Below, in pieces: positions 1 through 7,082 of a stretch of DNA of 64,000 bases; position 1 is the first letter of the stretch, and each line of letters starts with the position of its first letter. A program made the position numbers and the translations under genes. The stretch is from Lysobacter changpingensis (lineage in GTDB: Bacteria; Pseudomonadota; Gammaproteobacteria; Xanthomonadales; Xanthomonadaceae): contig NZ_JADWPE010000004.1 of NCBI RefSeq assembly GCF_017308985.1, forward strand, positions 23,624 through 87,623, read 5' to 3'. The notes beneath the pieces were generated by a model. That model worked only from the letters and a program-made list of their open reading frames with translations. It searched no databases and was not told the origin of the DNA.

Positions 1-1688
1 TCGCGATCCTGACCATCGTCAACTTCGTCGTCGTCACCAAGGGCGCCGGGCGCATCTCGGAAGTGTCGGCGCGCTTCATCCTCGACGCCCTGCCCGGCAA
101 GCAGATGGCGATCGACGCCGACCTCAACGCCGGCCTGCTGTCGCGCGAGGACGCCAAGCTGCGCCGCGAGGAAGTGCGCGCCGAAGCGGACTTCTACGGC
201 TCGATGGACGGTGCCAGCAAGTTCGTGCGCGGCGATGCGATCGCGGGCCTGCTGATCCTGGCGATCAACATCATCGGCGGCGTGCTGATCGGCGTGCTCC
301 AGCACGACATGGCGCTGAAGGACGCCGGCACCACCTACGTGCTGCTCGCCATCGGCGACGGCCTGGTCGCGCAGTTGCCGGCGCTGTTGATCTCCACCGC
401 GGTCGCGATGCTGGTCACGCGCGCCACGCGCGAGCAGGAAATGGGCCAGGCGGTGAGCACGCAGGTGTTGCATCCGCGTGCGCTGGCGGTGTCGGCGGCG
501 CTGCTCGGGCTGGTCGGTGTCGTGCCGGGCATGCCGAACCTGCCGTTCCTGACGCTGGCCGCGCTGCTCGGCTTCGCCGCGTGGCGCCTGCATCGCAAAT
601 CGCTCGCGCCGCCGCAGGACACGCCCGAAGGCGAGGCCGCCGCCACCGCCGCCGCGCAGCCGGAACTGAGCTGGGACGAACTGCGCCCGGTCGAACCGCT
701 GGGCCTGGAAGTCGGCTACCGCCTGATCGCGCTGGTCGACAAGCACCAGGGCGGCGAACTGCTGGCGCGCCTGAAGGGCGTGCGTCGCAAGCTCACGCAG
801 GACCTGGGGTTCCTGATTCCCGCCGTGCACGTGCGCGACAACCTGGAACTCGCGCCCGGCAGCTACCGCGTGCTGGTGCACGGCGTGCCGATCGCCAGCG
901 GCGAGATCCATCCCGACCGCCACCTCGCGCTCGATCCGGGCCATGTGTTCGGCAAGGTCGACGGCATTCCCGGCAAGGACCCGGCGTTCGGGCTGGATGC
1001 GGTGTGGATCCTGCCGAGCCAGCGCGCGCAGGCCGAATCGCTGGGGTACACGGTCGTCGATGCGGCGACCGTGATCGCCACGCATCTGTCGCACCTGGTG
1101 CGCGAGCGTGCGGCGGAACTGCTCGGCCACGAGGAAGTGCAGCAGCTGCTGGCGACGCTGGGCCGCGCCTCGCCGCGCCTGATCGAAGACCTGACGCCGA
1201 AGCTGCTGCCGCTGTCGACCATCGTGCGCGTGCTGCAGTCGCTGCTGGCCGAACGCGTGCCGGTACGCCAGCTGCGGCAGATCGTCGAAGCGCTGCTGGA
1301 GCACGGCCCGCATACGCAGGACCCGGCGCTGCTGACGGCCGCGGTGCGCACCGCGCTGGGCCGCTTCATCGTCCAGGAACTGAACGGACTGGGCGCCGAA
1401 CTGCCCGTCTATACCTTGGCGCCGGCTTTGGAACGGGTATTGCAGGACTCCGTCAGCGGCCAGGGCGCCGCGCTGGAACCCGGACTCGCCGAGCGTCTGC
1501 ATCAGAACCTCAGCGAGTGCGTCACCCGCCAGGAAAGCCGCGGCGAACCCGCCGTGCTGCTGGTCCCCGGCGGGATCCGTTCGGCGATCGCCCGGCTCGT
1601 GCGGCACAGCGTCCCCGCGCTGACCGTCCTGGCCTACGGCGAGGTGCCGGAGGACAAGCGGTTGCGGTTGGTGGGGGCGGTGGGGTGA
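1..1688 (+). CDS. flhA: FlhA flagellar export gate protein (5' end missing)
   Basis: This is the C-terminal part of FlhA, the inner-membrane component of the flagellar type III export gate that docks chaperone-substrate complexes through its cytoplasmic domain. The frame is open from base 3, so the start lies upstream of the window. The first residues carry the conserved FlhA stretch EVSARF...LPGKQMAIDADLNAG. Three hydrophobic segments follow (roughly bases 237-300, 336-420 and 480-575). Then comes a long soluble FlhA_C domain of about 350 residues ending in an Arg/Leu-rich tail. It is followed by the inverted-repeat element and flhF, the usual flhA-flhF-flhG-fliA order of polar flagellates. 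The internal GTG at 63 is an ordinary Val codon, not a start. Confidence 0.95.
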   Translation, partial: AILTIVNFVVVTKGAGRISEVSARFILDALPGKQMAIDADLNAGLLSREDAKLRREEVRAEADFYGSMDGASKFVRGDAIAGLLILAINIIGGVLIGVLQHDMALKDAGTTYVLLAIGDGLVAQLPALLISTAVAMLVTRATREQEMGQAVSTQVLHPRALAVSAALLGLVGVVPGMPNLPFLTLAALLGFAAWRLHRKSLAPPQDTPEGEAAATAAAQPELSWDELRPVEPLGLEVGYRLIALVDKHQGGELLARLKGVRRKLTQDLGFLIPAVHVRDNLELAPGSYRVLVHGVPIASGEIHPDRHLALDPGHVFGKVDGIPGKDPAFGLDAVWILPSQRAQAESLGYTVVDAATVIATHLSHLVRERAAELLGHEEVQQLLATLGRASPRLIEDLTPKLLPLSTIVRVLQSLLAERVPVRQLRQIVEALLEHGPHTQDPALLTAAVRTALGRFIVQELNGLGAELPVYTLAPALERVLQDSVSGQGAALEPGLAERLHQNLSECVTRQESRGEPAVLLVPGGIRSAIARLVRHSVPALTVLAYGEVPEDKRLRLVGAVG

Positions 1689-1695
1689 TTTCGAT

Positions 1696-1824
1696 CCGTG
1701 ATTCGTGATTCGTGATTTGTGATTCGTCAGGAGCAAACGCCGATGGCCCACAGGTACCGACCACATCACCGCCGCAGTTGTTCACCGCTTTGACGAATCA
1801 CTAATCACGAATCACGAATCACGG
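1696..1824. repeat. Family C element: inverted heptamer arms around a 61-nt core
   Basis: Two 34-nt arms (1696-1729 and 1791-1824) are reverse complements with one mismatch. Each arm is about 4.5 copies of the heptamer ACGAATC or its complement. The 61 nt between them (1730-1790) are not repetitive. The element fills nearly the whole flhA-flhF gap; flhF starts 8 nt after the right arm. I see no ORF in it. Confidence 0.85.
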
Positions 1825-1832
1825 CTCTCACC

Positions 1833-4073
1833 ATGCGAATCAAACGTTTCACCGCCCCCGACATGCGCACCGCGCTGCGCATGGTGCGCGACGAACAGGG
1901 TCCCGACGCGGTGATCCTGTCGAACCGTCCGGTCGAGGAAGGCATCGAGATCGTCGCCGCCACCGACTACGACGAATCGCTGGCGCAGCAGGCCCTGCGC
2001 GCCGCCTTGCCGTCGCTGCCGGCCACGCCGGCGCCGGTGGCGTCGCCGAGCACGCCGGCGACGGTGGCTGCGGTGCCGGTGGCGAAGCAGCCCGAAGCCG
2101 ATCGACTCCCTCCCCTGCGTGCAGGGGAGGGTTGGGAAGGGGTCGCGAAGCCGCGCAGCGGCGAGCTTGCACGCCATACAACCAACCGCGCAGGGCTCGG
2201 CGCTACCGCGCCGGGCTCCCTCCTCCCAACCCCGGCCTCCAAGGAGGGGGAGGAGCAAAACCGCTCCGCGGCGAACTCGGAAGAGAAATCGCGCTTCGGC
2301 TCGCTCGCCGCGCTGCTGACCAAGCCATCGAAGTCCAAGCCCGCCTGGACCGCGCCGGTCGGCGAAGCGCCGCGCGAGGACGCGCGCGCCCACATGGAGC
2401 GCATCGAAATGAAGAACGTGGAACCTGCGCAGGCCACGCGCGTCGAACTCGAACGCGACGAACCGGCCGTGGTCACGTTGTCCGCCGGCGCGCAGCCGCG
2501 CGCGAAGATCGCCGAATCGCCGATCCGGGGCCGCGCCGTGTTCGCCATCGGCGACGGCACGCCGCTGCAGACCGCGCCGCGCATGCCGAAGTCCGAAACG
2601 GTCGTGACGGCCTCGCCGCTGCCGCCGCCGGACACCTCGCGTTTCGACGCGATGATGGCGGCGCTGATTCCGCAGGGGGAGAAGTTCGAAGCGACGGCGG
2701 CGGCCTTCTCGAATGCCGCCATCGCCGAAGCGGCTGCGAACGCCGGCAAGGTCGCCGCCAGCAACGAGGCAATGCGGGAGAGCGCCACCGATCGGGAGGA
2801 GGCCGCGCCCACGGCCGCCTCTCCGATCGGTGGCGCTGTCCTCTCTTCCGACGCTTCGGCGAGTGGTGCGGGCGAGTACCGCAGCCTTGCGGATCTGTGG
2901 AGCGATGACGCGTTGCTTCCTTCTCCTGGAGGTCGGGATCACGTCGAAGAGGTCGCTGCCGCAGGGGGTTCTGCCTCCTACATCGATCTGTTGAGCAATC
3001 CCTCCGTTGCCCCTCACCCCAACCCCTCTCCCGTGGGGAGAGCGGCCCAGTCGGCCGCGATCTCGAACGTCGCCCCGAACAGCGCCGCTGCGAAAGCCGA
3101 AGCCCCCCACCTCCACGCCGTCCCCGACAACCGCGACCCCGCCTTCATCGCCATGCGCGACGAACTGGCGACCATGCGCGCCCTGATCGAGCGCGAACTC
3201 GGCCAGCTCACCGTCGAACGCCTGCGCGGATCGCCGGCGCGGGCCGCCGCGTTCGACATGCTGCTGCGCTACGGCTGCGACGAAAATCTGGCGCAGACCA
3301 TCGCCGGCCGCATCGACGCCCGCCTCGAGCCGGCGCAGATCCGCGAACCGGTGCTGGAAGAACTGGCGCGCGCGATTTCCGTCGCCCGCCACGAACCCAT
3401 CGACGACGGCGGCGTGATCGCCCTGGTCGGCCCGACCGGCGCCGGCAAGACGACCACCGCCGCCAAGCTCGCCGCGCGCTTCGCCCAGCGCCACCGCGCC
3501 CGCGACGTCGCCCTGGTGACCACCGATACCGAACGCCCCGGCGCCACGGAGCAGCTGCACATCCTCGGCCGCCGCCTCGGCGTGACCGTGTGCGAAGCCG
3601 CCGGCCCGGAGGCGCTGAACGACGCGCTCGACCAGCTCGCCGACTACCCGCTGGTGCTGGTCGATACCGCCGGCCACGGCCTGCGCGACCGGGCGCTGCT
3701 CGGCCAGATCCTCTGGCTGCGCGCCGCCAAGCGCGTGCGCAGCCTGCTGGTGCTGCCGGCCAACACCAACGCCCACGACCTGGGCGAAGTGGTCCGCCGC
3801 TACCGCCCGGCCTCGCCGGAAGGCGTGGTGCTGACCAAGCTGGACGAGACCGGCCGCCTGGGTTCGCCGCTGTCGGTGCTGGTCCAGCAGGGCCTGAGCC
3901 TGGCCTACACCACCGACGGACAGGCGGTTCCGGCCGACATCGCCGCCGCCGATGCACATCGCCTCGTTTCGACCCTCGAGAAAGTGCGACGTGCTGCCGA
4001 TAACCCCCTCGGGTCTCTCGATTCCCGCCCTGTGACCCTCCCCACCGAGGACCGCCATGCATTCGCCAGCTGA
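1833..4073 (+). CDS. flhF: FlhF, SRP-type GTPase for polar flagellar placement (enlarged)
   Basis: FlhF is a signal-recognition-particle-like GTPase that sets the site and number of polar flagella with FlhG. The N-terminal part (MRIKRFTAPDMRTALRMVRDEQGPDAVIL) is the typical FlhF start. The C-terminal NG GTPase has the P-loop GPTGAGKTT near residue 532, DTAG near 611 and TKLDE near 670. At 746 residues it is far longer than usual FlhF (about 400-500). The excess is in the linker (residues about 80-440), which is Ala/Pro/Ser-rich and contains three translated palindromic elements (2108-2275, 2778-2845, 3006-3050). The frame stays open throughout, so this is insertion with retained coding capacity rather than a pseudogene. 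The stop overlaps flhG by 17 bp, implying translational coupling. Confidence 0.93.
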   Translation: MRIKRFTAPDMRTALRMVRDEQGPDAVILSNRPVEEGIEIVAATDYDESLAQQALRAALPSLPATPAPVASPSTPATVAAVPVAKQPEADRLPPLRAGEGWEGVAKPRSGELARHTTNRAGLGATAPGSLLPTPASKEGEEQNRSAANSEEKSRFGSLAALLTKPSKSKPAWTAPVGEAPREDARAHMERIEMKNVEPAQATRVELERDEPAVVTLSAGAQPRAKIAESPIRGRAVFAIGDGTPLQTAPRMPKSETVVTASPLPPPDTSRFDAMMAALIPQGEKFEATAAAFSNAAIAEAAANAGKVAASNEAMRESATDREEAAPTAASPIGGAVLSSDASASGAGEYRSLADLWSDDALLPSPGGRDHVEEVAAAGGSASYIDLLSNPSVAPHPNPSPVGRAAQSAAISNVAPNSAAAKAEAPHLHAVPDNRDPAFIAMRDELATMRALIERELGQLTVERLRGSPARAAAFDMLLRYGCDENLAQTIAGRIDARLEPAQIREPVLEELARAISVARHEPIDDGGVIALVGPTGAGKTTTAAKLAARFAQRHRARDVALVTTDTERPGATEQLHILGRRLGVTVCEAAGPEALNDALDQLADYPLVLVDTAGHGLRDRALLGQILWLRAAKRVRSLLVLPANTNAHDLGEVVRRYRPASPEGVVLTKLDETGRLGSPLSVLVQQGLSLAYTTDGQAVPADIAAADAHRLVSTLEKVRRAADNPLGSLDSRPVTLPTEDRHAFAS
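2108..2275. repeat. Family B palindrome pair translated inside flhF
   Basis: A perfect 11-bp stem, CCCTCCCCTGC, with a 2-nt loop lies at 2108-2131. It continues GTTGGGAAGGGGTC, as in the intergenic copy at 24840-24875. A second C/G-rich half is near 2218-2268. Translated in frame it gives residues about 92-148, including a RAGEGWEG motif. Confidence 0.8.
2778..2845. repeat. Long palindrome inside flhF
   Basis: AGCGCCACCGATCGG (2781-2795) pairs perfectly with 2823-2837. The stem extends inwards by about ten more pairs with one mismatch and outwards as GAGAG/CTCTC with a bulge. It is translated in frame as linker residues 316-338 of FlhF. It differs in sequence from families A-D. Confidence 0.75.
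3006..3050. repeat. Family B (short form) palindrome inside flhF
   Basis: The stem CTCTCCC-GTG-GGGAGAG is preceded by GCCCCTCACCCCAACCC. The same layout occurs at 47901-47942 and, inverted, at 21190-21231. In flhF it is read in frame (VAPHPNPSPVGR). Confidence 0.8.
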
Positions 4074-4959
4074 TCTCAACGCCACCTCCGCCGCCAACGG
4101 CAGCGCGCGCGCGCCGGTACGCGTCATCGCGGTGGCCAGCGGCAAGGGCGGCGTGGGCAAGACCTCGGTGTCGGTGAACCTCGCCATGTCGCTGGTCCAC
4201 GCCGGCCAGCGCACGCTGCTGCTGGACACCGACCTGGGCCTGGCGAACGTCGACGTGATGCTCGGCCTGTCGCCGCAGTTCACCCTTGCCGACGTCTTCG
4301 CCGGCCGCTGCGAACTGCAGGACACGCTGCTGGAAGGCCCGCGCGGTTTGTGGGTCGTCCCCGCCGCGTCGGGCAAGCGCCACATGACCGAACTGCTGCC
4401 GCAGCAGCACGTCGGCCTGGTGCACGCCTTCTGCCAGCTCGACCTGCCGCTGGACGCGATGGTGGTCGACAACGCCGCCGGCATTTCCGACAGCGTGCTG
4501 ACCTTCTGCCAGGCCGCGCAGGACGTGATCGTGGTGGTCTGCGACGAGCCGGCCTCGGTCACCGACGCCTACGCGCTGATCAAGGTGCTCAGCCGCGAGC
4601 GCGGCGTCACCCGCGTGCAGGTGCTGGCGAACCAGGTCAACAACGCGATCGAGGGCAAGCAGCTGTTCGAGAAGCTCGAACGCGTCAGCGCGCGCTTCCT
4701 CGATGTCACCCTGCACTACCTCGGCGCGATCCCGCGCGACGAATGGCTGCGCCGCGCGATCCAGCGTCAGGAAGCCGTCGTCGAGGCCTTTCCCGGCTGC
4801 CCGTCGGCGCTGGCCTTCCGCGACATCGCGCGACGCGCCGGCAGCTGGCAGTCGCCGCTCGGCCCGCGCGGCGGCGTGGAGTTCTTCATGGAACGCCTCG
4901 TCGCCCATGGCGCGAATGCCGCCAACGCCAACGACCCGCTGAGGAGCGCCGTCGCATGA
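4057..4959 (+). CDS. flhG: FlhG/FleN, MinD-like regulator of flagellar number
   Basis: This P-loop ATPase of the ParA/MinD family limits flagellar number. It antagonises FlhF and, in Pseudomonas and Vibrio, the master regulator FleQ/FlrA. The deviant Walker A motif SGKGGVGKTSVSVNLA is at residues about 29-44, after a short polar N-terminus. LLLDTDLGLANVDVMLGL is the MinD/FleN Walker A' region. The length of 300 aa is normal. The ATG at 4057 lies inside the 3' end of flhF and the stop overlaps the fliA start (ATGA), so the three genes look translationally coupled. Confidence 0.95.
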   Translation: MHSPADLNATSAANGSARAPVRVIAVASGKGGVGKTSVSVNLAMSLVHAGQRTLLLDTDLGLANVDVMLGLSPQFTLADVFAGRCELQDTLLEGPRGLWVVPAASGKRHMTELLPQQHVGLVHAFCQLDLPLDAMVVDNAAGISDSVLTFCQAAQDVIVVVCDEPASVTDAYALIKVLSRERGVTRVQVLANQVNNAIEGKQLFEKLERVSARFLDVTLHYLGAIPRDEWLRRAIQRQEAVVEAFPGCPSALAFRDIARRAGSWQSPLGPRGGVEFFMERLVAHGANAANANDPLRSAVA

Positions 4960-5723
4960 ACGCCGCCGCCGCCCAATACAAGGCGACCCAGCGCGCGGCC
5001 GACCACGGCAACGCCACGGAGATCGTCGAGAAACACGGCGAACTGGTGCGCCGCATCGCGCACCACCTCGCCGCGCGACTGCCCGCGAGCGTGGAGATCG
5101 ACGACCTGATCCAGGCCGGCATGCTCGGCCTGATCGACGCGGCGCGGAATTTCCAGGCCGATCAAGGCGCCGCGTTCGAAACATATGCATCCATCCGCAT
5201 CCGCGGCGCGATGATCGACGAGATCCGCCGTGGCGACTGGGTGCCGCGTTCGGTGCATCGCCGTTATCGCGACGTGGTCGCGGCGACACGCGAGGTCGAA
5301 CAGCGCACCGGCCGCGCCGCGACCGCGCAGGAAGTGGCGGTCGCGCTCAACGTCCCGCTCGACGAATACCACCGCATGCTCGAGGACGCCGCGCGCGGCC
5401 AGCTGATCAGCCTGGAAGCGCACCTGGACGAACACGACGGCGAACCGCACCTGGCGCACCACGCCGGCGCGACGCCCGCGCGCGAGTTCGAGCAGGTCGC
5501 CTTCAAGGAAGCGCTCGGCGCGGCCATCGGCCATCTGCCCGAGCGCGAACAGCTGGTGCTGTCGCTGTACTACGAGCAGGAACTGAACCTGCGCGAGATC
5601 GGCGCGGTACTCAACGTATCCGAATCGCGCGTGTGCCAGATCCACGGCCAGGCGATGCTGCGGTTGCGCTCGCGCCTGGGCGAATGGCGCGGGACGCACG
5701 GCGATGACGACGACGAGTTCTGA
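4956..5723 (+). CDS. fliA: RNA polymerase sigma-28 factor FliA
   Basis: FliA is the sigma factor for late flagellar and chemotaxis promoters. Region 2 is at residues about 45-100 (LIQAGMLGLIDAARNF, then GAMIDEIRRGDWVPRS). Region 3 is in the middle and region 4, with a helix-turn-helix, is near the end (LNLREIGAVLNVSESRVCQ). The start at 4956 is chosen because its ATG overlaps the flhG stop; the open frame runs further upstream but only as a shadow of flhG. The 255-aa length is typical. Four good FliA-type promoters occur downstream in this window (13114-13140, 18945-18971, 22025-22051, 27902-27928). Confidence 0.96.
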   Translation: MNAAAAQYKATQRAADHGNATEIVEKHGELVRRIAHHLAARLPASVEIDDLIQAGMLGLIDAARNFQADQGAAFETYASIRIRGAMIDEIRRGDWVPRSVHRRYRDVVAATREVEQRTGRAATAQEVAVALNVPLDEYHRMLEDAARGQLISLEAHLDEHDGEPHLAHHAGATPAREFEQVAFKEALGAAIGHLPEREQLVLSLYYEQELNLREIGAVLNVSESRVCQIHGQAMLRLRSRLGEWRGTHGDDDDEF

Positions 5724-5724
5724 C

Positions 5725-5798
5725 CGCCCGGGCAAGCGCAGCGCACCCGGGGACCCACGCGCACGACCCGGGTGCGCTCCGCTTGCCCGGGCTGCAAC
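5725..5798. repeat. REP-like inverted pair (family A)
   Basis: GCCCGGGCAAGCGCAGCGCAC faces its near complement GTGCGCTCCGCTTGCCCGGGC. It sits directly after the fliA stop and could fold into one long hairpin, possibly acting as terminator or mRNA stabiliser. Confidence 0.85.
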
Positions 5799-5843
5799 CG
5801 CCTGATCTTCCCTTTTGAACCACTTCGTATCGAGCAAGCCCAC

Positions 5844-6236
5844 ATGGACAAGAACATCCGCATCCTCATCGTCGACGACTTCTCGACCATGCGCCGCATC
5901 GTCAAGAACCTGCTCAACGATCTGGGCTTCCACAACACCGCCGAGGCCGACGACGGCTCGACCGCGCTGATCGAGCTGAAGAAGGCGCCGTTCGACCTGG
6001 TCGTCACCGACTGGAACATGCCGGGCATGCCGGGCATCGACCTGCTCAAGGCGATCCGCGCCGACGCGTCGCTGGCGAAGATCCCGGTGCTGATGGTCAC
6101 CGCCGAAGCCAAGCGCGAGCAGATCATCGAAGCCGCGCAGGCCGGCGTGAACGGCTACGTCATCAAGCCGTTCACCGCGGCGACGCTGGAAGACAAGCTC
6201 AACAAGGTGTTCGAGCGCCTGGGAGCCGCCGCGTGA
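5844..6236 (+). CDS. cheY: CheY chemotaxis response regulator
   Basis: This is a single-domain receiver (130 aa) that carries the phospho-signal from CheA to the flagellar switch. The acidic pair is in [12 protein letters not shown], the phospho-acceptor Asp is in [12 protein letters not shown], the conserved Thr/Ala is in MVTAEAK and the Lys is in GYVIKPF. The ATG at 5844 is preferred over the longer open frame from 5772, which runs through the REP element. The stop overlaps the GTG start of cheZ by 4 bp, so the kinase output and its phosphatase are co-translated. Confidence 0.95.
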   Translation: MDKNIRILIVDDFSTMRRIVKNLLNDLGFHNTAEADDGSTALIELKKAPFDLVVTDWNMPGMPGIDLLKAIRADASLAKIPVLMVTAEAKREQIIEAAQAGVNGYVIKPFTAATLEDKLNKVFERLGAAA

Positions 6237-6871
6237 CCGACGCGCCCTCCTTCGAGAAGGCGCTCAGCGAGGATCGGCAGGCCGTCATCGCGCGCCTGCA
6301 CGCGGCGCTGTGGGCGCTGGAACACGACGACCTCGCCGGCTGGCGCAGCAACGTCGACGCGCTGATCCAGTGGCGCAGCCAGCCGCTGGTGCAGGGCCTG
6401 GCGAAGCTCGCGCGCGAACTGGACACCGCGCTGGGCAACGGCAGCGCGAATCCGAACGCATCGCTGCCGGAAGCCTGCGCGCGCCTCGAGCACGTCGTGC
6501 ACGTGAGCGAGGACGCGAGCCATCGCACGCTCGATTTGATCCAGGAATGCGGCGTCCTGCTGGGCACGCTGCCGGATGCATCGACCGACGAACAAGCCGC
6601 GACCATCGCCGCGATCCGCTCGCGCATGTCGGAAATGACCGCGGCGCAGGGCTATCAGGACCTCACCGGCCAGATCATCCGCCGCGTCGTCGAACTCGTC
6701 CGTGCGGTGCATGCGGGTCTGGGCGAGATCACCGACGGCGAGGCGACGCCAATCCACCTTAGCCACCTCAACCACAACAACCGCGGTTACGGCCCGTCGG
6801 TGGCGGGCGTGGACCCGACGCCCGCGACGCAGGAAGACGCGAACGATCTGCTGTCGTCGCTGGGGCTTTGA
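6233..6871 (+). CDS. cheZ: CheZ, CheY-phosphate phosphatase
   Basis: CheZ is a four-helix-bundle phosphatase that dephosphorylates CheY-P. The catalytic region [17 protein letters not shown] carries the conserved Asp and Gln (DxxxQ type). The C-terminus, [10 protein letters not shown], is the usual CheY-tethering helix after a flexible Pro/Thr-rich linker. GTG at 6233 overlaps the cheY stop. The 212-aa length is normal. Confidence 0.93.
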   Translation: MTDAPSFEKALSEDRQAVIARLHAALWALEHDDLAGWRSNVDALIQWRSQPLVQGLAKLARELDTALGNGSANPNASLPEACARLEHVVHVSEDASHRTLDLIQECGVLLGTLPDASTDEQAATIAAIRSRMSEMTAAQGYQDLTGQIIRRVVELVRAVHAGLGEITDGEATPIHLSHLNHNNRGYGPSVAGVDPTPATQEDANDLLSSLGL

Positions 6872-6932
6872 GGCGTTCGACGCGAGTCATGCCGATGAGA
6901 ACGGATGAAGCAAATCGCGGCGCGCGTCGCTC

Positions 6933-7020
6933 TTGTAGCCCGGGTAAGGCCGAAGGCCGCACCCGGGGCAACGTCTCCGGCGCCGCAAACCCCGGGTGCG
7001 CTTGGCTTACCCGGGCTACC
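6933..7020. repeat. REP-like inverted pair (family A)
   Basis: TTGTAGCCCGGGTAAGG...CACCCGGGG faces CCCCGGGTGCG...TTACCCGGGCTAC, with an AAGGCCGAAGGCCG stem-loop in the left half. It lies between cheZ and cheA. Confidence 0.88.
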
Positions 7021-7039
7021 AACGCCGGGCTCCGCGTGA

Positions 7040-7082
7040 CCGCGTCACTCGTTCCTCACCCCTCTCCTCTCGTTTCCTGCTC
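7040..7082. repeat. Family C heptamer arm abutting cheA
   Basis: Read on the minus strand this tract is GAAACGA/GGAACGA-type heptamers in 7-nt register. It forms the leader right up to the cheA ATG. A clear left arm is not visible here. Confidence 0.6.

Noticed and set aside
1812..4562. Very long minus-strand open frame (over 900 codons) opposite flhF and flhG
   Set aside because: It is the mirror of strongly coding plus-strand genes in GC-rich DNA; its translation is Arg/Gly/His-rich with no family resemblance.
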